Shown: positions 24,942 through 33,502, counted from the stretch's first letter. The stretch: 64,000 nt of DNA from Sphingobacterium detergens (GCF_003610355.1 NZ_RAPY01000001.1:1116001-1180000); one strand, 5' to 3'. Program-made: numbers and translations. The notes: generated by a model not told the origin, from the sequence alone.

Positions 24942-24990
24942 AGCTTCGGAGAATATGACTGCTAGAAACCGCTCCGGAGCTAATCATATT
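24942..24990 (+). other. Interleaved complementary arms, possible pseudoknot
   Basis: AGCTTCGGAG (24942-24951) can pair with CTCCGGAGCT (24972-24981), nine Watson-Crick pairs and one G-U. AATATGA (24952-24958), directly after the first arm, can pair with TCATATT (24984-24990). The order a-b-a'-b' is that of an H-type pseudoknot in the 3' region of the kinase transcript. There is no T tract, so it is not a standard terminator. Confidence 0.35.
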
Positions 24991-25033
24991 GCTGATGATT
25001 GACGTGTTGGAGTTCTGCCCAAAAAGATCAATA

Positions 25034-25222
25034 CTAGTTCTTCTTCGTTAATTTTCGGTAAACAACCAGGGTTATCACAAAAATAAAAATGAGAATAAAA
25101 AGCCAAATACCTGGTTCGGCATACCATTCATTTGAATTCCCGGTATTTAACGCTTCCGTTTGTTCCGATGGTTGTGTTACTAGAGCTAGTATACAATTTA
25201 AAACATAAGGTACCTTCATCAT
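25034..25222 (-). CDS. Small single-pass membrane protein
   Basis: This 62-residue protein starts MMKVPYVLNCILALVTQPSE, which may be a signal sequence or just a hydrophobic start. A clear membrane helix follows near the C-terminus (WLFILIFIFVITLVVYRKL), ending in a positive KLTKKN. The linker NEWYAEPGIW is aromatic. Similar small membrane proteins with a W-Y...P-x-x-W motif before the helix occur in Bacteroidota. The ATG at 25222 is chosen because the longer frame upstream (start 25363) has no support. Function is unknown. Confidence 0.55.
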   Translation of the reverse strand: MMKVPYVLNCILALVTQPSEQTEALNTGNSNEWYAEPGIWLFILIFIFVITLVVYRKLTKKN

Positions 25223-25374
25223 AATCTGTTTCGTTGATCCAACATCTATAGAACCCTCGTCATGCAGAAGTCGTTTGAATTGGATTAGTTTAAACCAATT
25301 GCCCTTTGTAATTGTTCCTTTAATAAAAGCTATAGTTATAAACGATATAGCAATTGCATTCAATCATCAAAATA

Positions 25375-25677
25375 ATGGAAAAGACATTACAGCATTCGAT
25401 AGTGAAACAAGGTTTGATTATTTTATATTATTTCAGCAATAGATGGTATCGTAAATGTCTCTTTACGGAAGGCCATATTCCCGCTTTAAATGCAACTCCT
25501 GCCATGAAAACGTCAATAGAGGACCTCGAAAAAACGAATACACTTACCGAAGGGGAACTTAGGCGCAATCATCAAGATGAAGACAATGACAGTAGTGATA
25601 GGCTACATCAAATTGATAAAAAGTCAGGTGGAGAGGAAAAAAGCAGTAAACAAAAAAAAATACAGATTAACCGCTAA
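25375..25677 (+). CDS. Hypothetical charged protein, 100 aa
   Basis: This unrecognised 100-residue protein has an N-terminal hydrophobic/aromatic part (KQGLIILYYFSNRWYRK) and a very hydrophilic rest with mixed charges (RRNHQDEDNDSSDRLHQIDK, then Lys-rich). The start at ATG 25375 is preferred over an in-frame TTG at 25354. It is divergent from the small membrane protein and converges with the GH43 gene two bases later. It could be a membrane-associated disordered protein, but evidence for expression is weak. Confidence 0.45.
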   Translation: MEKTLQHSIVKQGLIILYYFSNRWYRKCLFTEGHIPALNATPAMKTSIEDLEKTNTLTEGELRRNHQDEDNDSSDRLHQIDKKSGGEEKSSKQKKIQINR

Positions 25678-25679
25678 GG

Positions 25680-27698
25680 TCAATCTGTAAGAACGCGTAG
25701 CTGATTATTTTGGCTAAAATCGATGTCACGGATAAATACCATCCGTTTATCTCCGGTTTTTGTTGTTCGTCCATGATAGACACATCGAAGTTTGCCTTCG
25801 CGGTCTCTAAAGATGCTGTTGTGTCCTGTACCTGACACGATCCCTCCTCTATCCGTATTTTTTTCAATAATCGGATTCGTTTGTGATTTTTCATAGCTTC
25901 CCAACGGAGATTTAGCGGTAGCATAACCAACAGCATAATTTGCTCCCGCAAAATAATTTGCAGAATACATCATATAATATTGTCCTTTTGCGTGGATTAA
26001 GAAGGATCCTTCTGTCCACCTTCTGTTAATTTCGCCAGAAGACACCGACCGACTTTCCCATTCCGATTGTGCATCACTCATGCGCGCGGGAGGACGTATT
26101 AAAAGTACCGGCTTTCCAATCACGTGCTGCATACTACTGTCAAGCTCGATGCCATAAACCCAGCTTTCCTCAATAGCATTGTACCCCCATTTAGACTTGG
26201 CCCAATCGGCAATTTCGGAGGCAACGGGATGTTCATAGCAGCAACGCGAATAAAATAAATAATTTCTATTGTCGACATCCCGAAAGACATTCGCATCAAT
26301 AATAGGATATCCAGGGTCAAATAATGGTTTACCTGTCAAATCTATAAATGGTCCCAAAGGACTATCCGCTACGGCGACACCAATACGATAATTCTCCAGC
26401 TTATTTCCAGGGTTTTCCTTCCAGTGCGCACTATAATACATATAGTATTTATTATTGATGGCGTACACCTCTGGCGCCCAAAAGTCCTTGACCCCCCATC
26501 CTTTGGCCTGTTTGCCATCATACACTTTCCCCGCTTCCTTCCAATGCCTTAGATCTTTAGAACTGTATGCTATAAACCCATTTTCTGTGCCTCCCGTTCC
26601 GTATAGATAATATAGATCTGTAGGTTGATCATATAAAATAAAAGGGTCACCAAAAGCGACATCAATAGGCTCGTCAGATTTGTTGACAAGCTCAAGCAAC
26701 CTGAACTTGGAACTGTCAAATTTGGGAATTGCAATATCACTTTGTCTATCAGAAGCAAGATCAATAGGTACAATAGCTGTACGTCTTGGAGCAACTTGAG
26801 TGTCAGAATAATGTGTATGACATATATAATACCATTGTTGTCCTTTTTGGAATAAATCACCATGGCCAGTACCGGCAAATCCGCTTGTATGCTGGCTCAA
26901 TAAAGGATTTGTTTCAATTTTTTTCCAGGGACCATACACATTGTCCGCTACCGCAACACCTACGGCATAGTCTTTATTTCTAAAATCATTGGCCGAATAA
27001 AACATATAATAATGATTGCCTTGCTTTACAACAGTAGGTCCCTCACTGACTGACCATGTTGAACCAGCAGTATTCTCCCAAGCTTTTTCAGCATGCAAAC
27101 ATTCTTTTAATGTCTCTTTTTTGATTCCTGAATAGTCATCTTTTAATTCCGCAACGAAGATGCGGTTTCCTTCCACCAATCTCACATGAAACAAATATTT
27201 TTTACCATCGCTATCCCTAAAAACATAGGGATCAATCTGCTTTCCGCCATCAATAAGCGTTTTGGCAATGACCTGTTTAAAAGGACCCATTGGAGAATCG
27301 CTGATAGCGATGGCAATTTGCTCATCAGCCGTATAAGCCATGTAAAATTTGCCTTGCTCCGACCAGACTTGAGGTGCCCAAAAGCCTTTGGTTCCAAATA
27401 CATCTTCTTTTACCAATGCAAATCCGGCTTTTGCACCAATGGGTCCCGCCCATTGTTTCAAGTCTTTAGACCGATATACTTTAAAGCCTAACTGTTTATC
27501 GCCATCACCATTGGTACCATATAAATAGTAATAACCGTTATCGTAGAAAATGGTGGGATCCGCCTGAAAAATACCATTTTCTAATGTCACTGACCTGGCC
27601 ATAGAATCGGTTGGAGACTGTGTAAAAATACCATGCCCTGTTGCGTAGCTCAACGAATCTATCACACTGAGAATAAAAAGCAATACATAAAATTTCAT
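25680..27698 (-). CDS. Secreted protein with two tandem GH43 domains
   Basis: This 672-residue exported enzyme has a signal peptide (MKFYVLLFILSVIDS) and two five-bladed GH43-type propellers, about residues 35-320 and 340-672. Each keeps the three acidic positions. Domain 1 has ADPTIFYDNGYYYLYGT, IDPYVFRD and SEGPTVV; domain 2 has GDPFILYD, IDANVFRD and TEGSFLI. The likely activity is arabinofuranosidase, xylosidase or arabinanase on plant or microbial polysaccharide. AGGTG lies just before the ATG at 27698. No SusC/SusD genes flank it, so it is an orphan hydrolase sitting between regulatory genes. Confidence 0.88.
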   Translation of the reverse strand: MKFYVLLFILSVIDSLSYATGHGIFTQSPTDSMARSVTLENGIFQADPTIFYDNGYYYLYGTNGDGDKQLGFKVYRSKDLKQWAGPIGAKAGFALVKEDVFGTKGFWAPQVWSEQGKFYMAYTADEQIAIAISDSPMGPFKQVIAKTLIDGGKQIDPYVFRDSDGKKYLFHVRLVEGNRIFVAELKDDYSGIKKETLKECLHAEKAWENTAGSTWSVSEGPTVVKQGNHYYMFYSANDFRNKDYAVGVAVADNVYGPWKKIETNPLLSQHTSGFAGTGHGDLFQKGQQWYYICHTHYSDTQVAPRRTAIVPIDLASDRQSDIAIPKFDSSKFRLLELVNKSDEPIDVAFGDPFILYDQPTDLYYLYGTGGTENGFIAYSSKDLRHWKEAGKVYDGKQAKGWGVKDFWAPEVYAINNKYYMYYSAHWKENPGNKLENYRIGVAVADSPLGPFIDLTGKPLFDPGYPIIDANVFRDVDNRNYLFYSRCCYEHPVASEIADWAKSKWGYNAIEESWVYGIELDSSMQHVIGKPVLLIRPPARMSDAQSEWESRSVSSGEINRRWTEGSFLIHAKGQYYMMYSANYFAGANYAVGYATAKSPLGSYEKSQTNPIIEKNTDRGGIVSGTGHNSIFRDREGKLRCVYHGRTTKTGDKRMVFIRDIDFSQNNQLRVLTD

Positions 27699-27813
27699 CT
27701 GTTTCACCTGAATACAATTTAAGTTCACACTAAAATTGAACAAATAATTTTTATATCACAGGTGTTATCGTATCAATGAAAGATCAATTTGTATCTTTTT
27801 TTTATTATCAGGG

Positions 27814-28476
27814 TTAATTCAATATCCCATTTTCGAAGGCAAACTTCACTAAATGTGCTGTATTTTTCACACCCGCTTTATCAATTAAATTTTGACGATG
27901 GCCCTCCACTGTACGCTTACTCAAAAAGATCTTATCGGCAATTTCAATATTTGTATAGCCTTCAGCGATAAGCCCCAAGACTTCAAGTTCACGTTCAGAA
28001 ATTTCAAAATCTGCCCGTGATCCTATCGGATCCTGCGCGTAACGTTGCCCCGAACGTATATGTTCCAAAAGCAACATGGAGATCTCTTCACTCATATATC
28101 GGCCACCAGCTGCAATGTGGTTGAGCGCAAAAAGTAATTCGTTATACCCAATGTTTTTCACCAAATATCCCATAAGGCCGTACTCAAACCCTTCGATGAC
28201 ATAATTAATCTGGTTCAACATCGACAGGATGACGACTTTTATATTTCCATATTGCTTATATAAGACCCGCAAAAGCGCTATACCATCCATTTCCTCCATG
28301 CTGATATCCGTCAAAATAATATCTGGAACTGAATCTGGATTCGATTGCAGGTAGTCTAGCGCTTCCTTACCATTGGAAGCCTCCCCAACAACTTCAAAAC
28401 TATCCTGGGATTCTAAAAGCAATTTAATACCATTGCGCACCACCATATGGTCTTCTACCAATAGGATTTTTATCAT
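27814..28476 (-). CDS. NarL/LuxR-type response regulator
   Basis: This 220-residue protein has an N-terminal receiver domain (ILLVEDHMVVRNGIK; phosphoacceptor D57 in DIILTDIS) and a C-terminal LuxR helix-turn-helix (about residues 155-215; SERELEVLGLIAEGYTNIEI, then LSKRTVEGHR). It lies nine bases after the kinase-like gene at 28486-29184 and is surely co-transcribed with it. The large palindrome 29281-29308 upstream of the pair is a good candidate binding site. Targets are unknown; neighbouring stress genes are likely. Confidence 0.93.
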   Translation of the reverse strand: MIKILLVEDHMVVRNGIKLLLESQDSFEVVGEASNGKEALDYLQSNPDSVPDIILTDISMEEMDGIALLRVLYKQYGNIKVVILSMLNQINYVIEGFEYGLMGYLVKNIGYNELLFALNHIAAGGRYMSEEISMLLLEHIRSGQRYAQDPIGSRADFEISERELEVLGLIAEGYTNIEIADKIFLSKRTVEGHRQNLIDKAGVKNTAHLVKFAFENGILN

Positions 28477-28485
28477 ATCGTCTTT

Positions 28486-29184
28486 TTAAATAGTTAATTT
28501 AAGAATTATACCCTCTTCGAGGGTGTCACTAACAATTTGAGCACTGTAAAGCTCTGTTATTTTTATTAAACGCAATGGGCTATCCACACGTTTTGGTGTC
28601 TGTAATGAATTATCTTCTTTAAAATAGGGTAACACCTTAATAAAGATTGCAAAATCGATGAGCTGCACAGATATCGAAATTGCCTGAATAGGCATCTCCT
28701 CCTTCAAATATTCAAATAGTGCTGTAAGCAACTTAAAAAGGCGAACTTGAATATGACGCTGAAGTTCCTTTAAATTTGGATCGAGAATAATATCTATGGT
28801 AAAACTCAACTTTTGTTTATAGGAGGCCACTACTTCATCAATCGCATGGAAAATCCCGAGATCATTCAAGATAGGGTTATAGAGCAAGGTCGCTTTATTA
28901 CGCAGCTCGATTACTAGAGAAGTCAATGAGTCACGTAAACAACGTAACTCTTCAAAATCACCGTGTCTGTTGGTGAAATTCTGGAGCGAAATACGCATAC
29001 CATAGACTTCTTGCGCAAGTTCGTCCCTAAAGTATCGCCCAATACGTCCGAAATCTTCTTGTTGACTCCGGATAATGGATTTGTAAAATTCTTCTTGGTT
29101 CCCACCCCAAATCTGATTTAGATCATGCCCCCCTTCGTTTCGCTGTGATTGATCTATATATAAATTTTCGTCTTCGTTCCCCAT
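28486..29184 (-). CDS. Degenerate HisKA_3-type kinase-like partner of the regulator
   Basis: This 232-residue cytosolic protein resembles the dimerisation and ATPase core of NarX/DegS-like kinases, with a coiled segment RSQQEDFGRIGRYFRDELAQ (about 39-58). The catalytic His of the usual LHD-x-x-Q pattern is replaced by Arg (FRDELAQ, R53). The ATPase part lacks a recognisable N box, DxG motif and glycine-rich lid. It therefore looks like a pseudokinase or a scaffold/phosphatase for the adjacent response regulator. The ATG at 29184 is used; ATG at 29220 in the same frame is an alternative. Confidence 0.7.
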   Translation of the reverse strand: MGNEDENLYIDQSQRNEGGHDLNQIWGGNQEEFYKSIIRSQQEDFGRIGRYFRDELAQEVYGMRISLQNFTNRHGDFEELRCLRDSLTSLVIELRNKATLLYNPILNDLGIFHAIDEVVASYKQKLSFTIDIILDPNLKELQRHIQVRLFKLLTALFEYLKEEMPIQAISISVQLIDFAIFIKVLPYFKEDNSLQTPKRVDSPLRLIKITELYSAQIVSDTLEEGIILKLTI

Positions 29185-29280
29185 AGTATTCTCGTTTTTG
29201 TACCTATGATTAATAACCATTATCAAACTCGAACAGTTTTTAAAAACTGATAAAACGTTAAAAGATGGCTGTATAGTTTA

Positions 29281-29308
29281 TAGTACTACGTATAAATACG
29301 TAGTACTA
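29281..29308. promoter_or_regulatory. Perfect 13-bp inverted repeat operator candidate
   Basis: TAGTACTACGTAT (29281-29293) and ATACGTAGTACTA (29296-29308) are exact inverted copies separated by AA. The core CGTATAAATACG equals the complement of the palindrome at 15736. It lies 97 bases upstream of the kinase-like gene and 250 bases before sigma factor B. NarL/LuxR-type regulators bind such dyads, so autoregulation by the adjacent response regulator is likely (inference). Confidence 0.55.
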
Positions 29309-29503
29309 CGGGATAAAGAATGGATTTAAACAAGGTAAACACTTGTTGTTAAAGTAAAAAACACCTTAATTTTATCCCCGAATCAGACAGTGCAACCATT
29401 GAATTAAATGACAATTAATACTGATTTACAGCCAATTAAAGCAGAAACAAAATTACTCAACGCGATTTTAAATTTAAAAACATTGACTTTTATCTTTTTT
29501 TTC

Positions 29504-29527
29504 TAGCACCCTAATTGTAGTAACCTT
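29504..29527 (+). promoter_or_regulatory. Conserved box upstream of sigma factor gene B
   Basis: TAGCACCCTAATTGTAGT followed by AACCTT is the counterpart of 17972-17995. It ends 30 bases before the ATG. Conservation of this box in otherwise different upstream DNA argues for function as a promoter or operator. Confidence 0.45.
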
Positions 29528-29557
29528 GGCACTGATAGACACTTAAAAATTGATAAT

Positions 29558-30064
29558 ATGGAAAATACAACAATCGATCAACTGTTTAAGGAAAAGAGAC
29601 CTACATTAAAATATTTGGCTGCTCAATTTACAAGTGATCCAGATGAAAGAGAAGACTTGGTGCAAGAAACTATGGTTAGATCATTATCTTCCATAGAAAA
29701 GTTTATAAAGCATCCTAAGCTCATGTCCTGGTTATATATCATTATGAAGAATACATATATTAATCAGTATACACGGAATAAGAGACTGGAAAATTACCGC
29801 AATGAATATATAAGCACCGGTTATGTCAATGAAATTACACGTAACCGTGGCGAAAATAACTTTGTGGCATCGGATATTCAGCATGCGCTCAATAATTTAC
29901 CAAAGGATTATTACAATGCTTTTGCGTTATTTTTGGAAGGGTTCAAATATTATGAAATTGCGGAGCACTTGCAAATACCTGAAGGAACTGTAAAGACACG
30001 TATCCATATGGCGCGCAAGTCCTTACAAAAGCAACTTAAAACCTACTCGAAGAGTATTTATTAA
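29558..30064 (+). CDS. ECF-like sigma-70 family factor (paralogue B)
   Basis: This 168-residue sigma factor is closely similar to the one at 18033 through region 2 (DPDEREDLVQETMVRSLSSI; FIKHPKLMSWLYIIMKNTYI) and region 4 (YKTR-type HTH, IAEHLQIPEGTVKTRIHMAR), and diverges in the linker. It is transcribed away from the response regulator/pseudokinase pair. The two sigma genes share an upstream box, so they may answer one signal or control each other. No anti-sigma factor lies next to it. Confidence 0.88.
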   Translation: MENTTIDQLFKEKRPTLKYLAAQFTSDPDEREDLVQETMVRSLSSIEKFIKHPKLMSWLYIIMKNTYINQYTRNKRLENYRNEYISTGYVNEITRNRGENNFVASDIQHALNNLPKDYYNAFALFLEGFKYYEIAEHLQIPEGTVKTRIHMARKSLQKQLKTYSKSIY

Positions 30065-30087
30065 AAATAGCAACCCTTTATATAGTG

Positions 30088-30112
30088 AAGCAGGCGCTCA
30101 TCGTGCCTGCTT
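30088..30112 (+). terminator. Terminator of sigma factor B
   Basis: AAGCAGGC (30088-30095) pairs with GCCTGCTT (30105-30112), followed by four more T residues, GTTT: an intrinsic terminator 24 bases after the stop. Confidence 0.85.
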
Positions 30113-30220
30113 TTTTGTTTGCTATTTCCGATTTGATTTTTTGGGTCAACAGCAGCTCTCCCATTAATTTAGTATATTAGACTAGGTACTAACTAAATAC
30201 AGATTAATAATTATAGATAT

Positions 30221-30943
30221 ATGAGAAATAAAATAAAGTTCTTATCGCTAGTTGTCAGTAGTGGTTTCTTATTTATGATATCCTGCCAGTCTGTCTCCAA
30301 TGACAATCAAAACCGGATACGGGTCAGCGGTGAAGGAAAAATTAGGATAATGCCGGACCAAGTTACACTCACTATAAATACGGCATTTACAAAACCGAGG
30401 ATGGTAGACGCTGTAAGGGAAACACAAAATACCGTAGATAGTGTCATTGCTATACTTGGAAAATACGGGAATAAAAAGGAAGATATAAAGACAAGCAGTG
30501 TATCAGCCAATAAAGACTATCAATATATTGGAAATACGACTAAATTTGTCGGCTACCAAGCACAGCAGACTATCGATTTTGTCCTACATGATCTATCCAA
30601 ATTCACTGAATTAACTGGAAAATTACTCGAGACAAAAATAAGCGGAATTGGTTCCATTTCATTTGCCCACTCCAAAGCCGACAGTATTCTACGGGAAGCA
30701 GACCTGATTGCCTATGACGACGCACTAAAATCCGCCCAAAAGCTGGCTTCGAGAGCCGATGTAAAAATTGGTAAACTCTTGTTCCTGTCAAACGATGGCA
30801 GCCCTTCCAATGAATCTACGGGTAACAGAACCGGGATGGCTTTAGAAACATTTAGTAAAGCTTATGGCGGGGAAGGTTTTAAAATAGCGCCTGAGGTGCT
30901 CGAATTTAAAAGAACAATCTACACTGAATTTGAAATAAAATAG
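30221..30943 (+). CDS. SIMPL-domain (DUF541) lipoprotein
   Basis: This 240-residue protein has a lipoprotein signal (MRNKIKFLSLVVSSGFLFMI, then SC with the acylated Cys near residue 22). A SIMPL domain fills the rest: IRVSGEGKIRIMPDQVTLTI is the family start, followed by VGYQAQQTIDFVL and ASRADVKIGKLLFL. Members form ring-like periplasmic assemblies and are linked to oxidative stress defence (for example E. coli YggE). It has its own upstream gap and fits the stress theme of the region. Confidence 0.88.
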   Translation: MRNKIKFLSLVVSSGFLFMISCQSVSNDNQNRIRVSGEGKIRIMPDQVTLTINTAFTKPRMVDAVRETQNTVDSVIAILGKYGNKKEDIKTSSVSANKDYQYIGNTTKFVGYQAQQTIDFVLHDLSKFTELTGKLLETKISGIGSISFAHSKADSILREADLIAYDDALKSAQKLASRADVKIGKLLFLSNDGSPSNESTGNRTGMALETFSKAYGGEGFKIAPEVLEFKRTIYTEFEIK

Positions 30944-30955
30944 CACCATCGCTAT

Positions 30956-30985
30956 ACAATACAATACAATACAATACAATACAAT
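30956..30985. repeat. Six tandem copies of ACAAT
   Basis: Six uninterrupted ACAAT units lie 12 bases after the SIMPL gene and just before the hairpin that ends the TonB receptor gene. A pentanucleotide run of this length can vary by slippage. Being in the 3' region of two converging genes, it should not change a protein. Confidence 0.9.
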
Positions 30986-31004
30986 ACGTCCAGCTCACAA
31001 TAAA

Positions 31005-31038
31005 ATGTCCCCAAAAAGTTGAACACTTTTGGGGACAT
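31005..31038. terminator. Terminator between SIMPL and TonB receptor genes
   Basis: ATGTCCCCAAAA (31005-31016) pairs with TTTTGGGGACAT (31027-31038) around ten bases. On the minus strand the stem is followed by TTTTATTG, fitting the end of the TonB receptor transcript, and it may serve the SIMPL gene too. Confidence 0.8.
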
Positions 31039-31070
31039 GGTATTTTCAGTATTTTTTTATTGCAATTTTG

Positions 31071-33464
31071 CTAGAATTTGAGACTCAGCTCGGCAGCAAA
31101 ATTCCTCGGCATTTGGGCGACAACTACCCCTTGTCCAGAAAAATAATGTGCATTGCTGATGTTGTTCATCTTGACACCAAAACGATAGAAATCACGTTCA
31201 AGAGAGATCGAAGCATTAATCAACGTATACGCCGGAAATGTAAATTTCCCTGTTATAGAATTATCAGCCGAAACCTGCTTTCCAACGTGATTGACACCAA
31301 ATCCAAAACCCAGTCCCTGTAGTTTTGGAGTCTGTAAAACATAGCTGATCCAGGAGTTAAAAACTTGTGCAGGACCTGCAGAAGCAGGACGGCGCCCTTC
31401 TACCGTAGAATCTGCCCGTTGAAATCTACTATCATTATAAGTATAGCCCGTAAGAATATTCAACCCTTTGATCGGATTGGTAATCAGTTCCAACTCAACA
31501 CCTTTGCTGCGTTGTTCCCCATCCTGAATTGTTATCTTAGGACCGTCATTGGCAGCCAGACGAGTCATATTATTCACGACAATATCGTAATAAGAAGCCG
31601 TAAAATTAAAACGGTTATTCCAGAAATTGGTTTTGATCCCTGCTTCCCATTGATTGGCCAATTGCGGTTTCATCTCTCTTTGTCCCTCAGGATTCTCTAG
31701 AGCTGGGGGCACATAACTAAAGCTATTCATATAATTACCATAGGCCGACAATTTATCTTTAAGAACCTGGTATACAACTCCAAACTTAGGTGAAAGTGCC
31801 GTTTGTTTGAAGTTGGCCTCTCTTATATTTGTACTTAAGTTCAATTGACCACGGCTATTATAATGGTCTACTCGTAAGCTCAAAATAGTTGTTAGACGAT
31901 CTGTCAGAGACAGTACATCGGATATATAAGCACCATAGATGTTGCTTGAAGAATAGTTACGTTGTAGTGGTCTTGTAGACAGTTGTATTTTTTGCGAGGC
32001 CAGTTGATTGGAAATAGGCAAATAACCTTTTTCTAAATCCAGCGCATTGATGGTATCAAACACAACAATAGGTGAATTATTATTCCGTAAGGTCTGGTTC
32101 AGATAATCTACCCCGATCAAAATTTTATTCTTAACATTTCCGATCTGGAAGCTTCCATTGAAATTTTGCTGGATACTCGTAGAACTTCCTTCGGTATTCT
32201 GCCATTGGACATTGCGTTCAAGTAGAGCATCACTTTCCTTGCCCCGAATAAATTGGTATTGGTACATACCTTCTGTTTTTCTGAAATTTCTGGATATCAA
32301 CGTCTGCGAAGTCCAATTATCTGAAATCTTATAATTTACCTCACCTTTGATATTGATGGACGGGGCTTTCAGCGTAATATCATTGTTCGAATAGGATCTA
32401 TTCCAGTCAAATCCAAGGTCTTGAGGTCTCTTTGCAAAAAACTGGCGTGTGCGTGTGAGAAAGATTATGGGGGTATTGGTACCCTCATAATTGTATATCT
32501 GGGCTCCCAGATTAAACGTTAATCGATCATTGACCTCATAGTTAAACGTTGGCGCAACAAAAAATGATTTTCTAAATTCCGAATCACGGAAACCGTTTTG
32601 GTACTGATAGGCTGTATTTAAACGAAACAGCGTCTTACGGTTGCTGGTGATAGGTCCGAATACATCGGCTGTAAGGCGATTTAAGTTATAGCTACCAAAT
32701 AAATAAGATACTTGGCCGCCGTAGTAATCCTTAGGTTTCTTCGTGACGAGGTTGACCAAACCACCGAAAGAGGTCGCTGCTCCGCCATACAAAGTACCTG
32801 AAGGACCTTTTATAACCTCGATACGTTCCACATCCGCAGGATCAATTTCACCATTCGTGTTTGCAGGGAGGCCATCCACCAAACCTATTTTCGTTGGGAA
32901 TCCACGCAGATTGTAATAAATAGCACCATCTGACCCACGGCCTGGACTTCCTTGCACTTTTACCATCCCCACAACGTTTTTAACAGCCTCCGACAAATCA
33001 GTGGTCAACTGTTCTTTCATCAATTCTTTGTTGACATTGGAATAGGACTGTGGATTTTCCATATAGCCCAACTGCACCTTTGCAACTTTCGAACTATCGC
33101 GTTCCAAGAATTTATTGCGTCGATAACCATATACGGTCACCCCATCCAGATAATAATTGTTTTTAGTCCCGTAAATCGTCGGAAGGACAGTTGTCTGGTT
33201 GTCAACATGAATATTTTCCCGCAATAACTCAATATCATTTAGACTGACTTGTAGAATATAATCACCTGGAGGAACATGGTCTAAATAAAATTCTCCAGCA
33301 GCGTTTGTCCGCCCCTGGTAAGATGTATTTAATAGTCGGACAATGGCATCCTTGGCAACAACGGACTGATCTACCATGATTTTGCCGGATATACGATCGG
33401 CCTTCTGGCCAAATGCTGTGAAAAACAGCAGGATTGAGACGATAAAAAGTATCGATCTTTTCAT
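31071..33464 (-). CDS. TonB-dependent siderophore-type receptor
   Basis: This 797-residue outer membrane receptor has a signal peptide (MKRSILFIVSILLFFTAFGQ). An N-terminal carboxypeptidase-like regulatory domain follows (about 22-95; ISGKIMVDQSVVAKDAIVRL), then a plug with ERIEVIKGPSGTLYG (about 210-225) and a 22-strand barrel ending AAELSLKF. The plug and barrel match FhuA/FoxA-type siderophore receptors. An inverted repeat resembling a Fur site lies upstream, so iron-repressed uptake of a ferric siderophore is likely. No dedicated permease genes are adjacent. Confidence 0.9.
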   Translation of the reverse strand: MKRSILFIVSILLFFTAFGQKADRISGKIMVDQSVVAKDAIVRLLNTSYQGRTNAAGEFYLDHVPPGDYILQVSLNDIELLRENIHVDNQTTVLPTIYGTKNNYYLDGVTVYGYRRNKFLERDSSKVAKVQLGYMENPQSYSNVNKELMKEQLTTDLSEAVKNVVGMVKVQGSPGRGSDGAIYYNLRGFPTKIGLVDGLPANTNGEIDPADVERIEVIKGPSGTLYGGAATSFGGLVNLVTKKPKDYYGGQVSYLFGSYNLNRLTADVFGPITSNRKTLFRLNTAYQYQNGFRDSEFRKSFFVAPTFNYEVNDRLTFNLGAQIYNYEGTNTPIIFLTRTRQFFAKRPQDLGFDWNRSYSNNDITLKAPSINIKGEVNYKISDNWTSQTLISRNFRKTEGMYQYQFIRGKESDALLERNVQWQNTEGSSTSIQQNFNGSFQIGNVKNKILIGVDYLNQTLRNNNSPIVVFDTINALDLEKGYLPISNQLASQKIQLSTRPLQRNYSSSNIYGAYISDVLSLTDRLTTILSLRVDHYNSRGQLNLSTNIREANFKQTALSPKFGVVYQVLKDKLSAYGNYMNSFSYVPPALENPEGQREMKPQLANQWEAGIKTNFWNNRFNFTASYYDIVVNNMTRLAANDGPKITIQDGEQRSKGVELELITNPIKGLNILTGYTYNDSRFQRADSTVEGRRPASAGPAQVFNSWISYVLQTPKLQGLGFGFGVNHVGKQVSADNSITGKFTFPAYTLINASISLERDFYRFGVKMNNISNAHYFSGQGVVVAQMPRNFAAELSLKF

Positions 33465-33502
33465 AAAAATTGTAATGGTTTTAAATGCTATTGAAAATTT
33501 TA

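Larger units (their letters stand above)
29185..29557. other. 373-base regulatory gap between two-component pair and sigma factor B
   Basis: No gene is seen between the divergent kinase-like gene and sigma factor B. It holds the 13-bp-arm palindrome at 29281-29308 and the sigma-gene box at 29504-29527, both listed separately. The rest is AT-rich, including a T run at 29495-29502. Confidence 0.6.

Noticed and set aside
30956..30985. ACAAT run as part of a CRISPR array
   Set aside because: Units are five bases without spacers; no repeat-spacer structure or cas gene is present.
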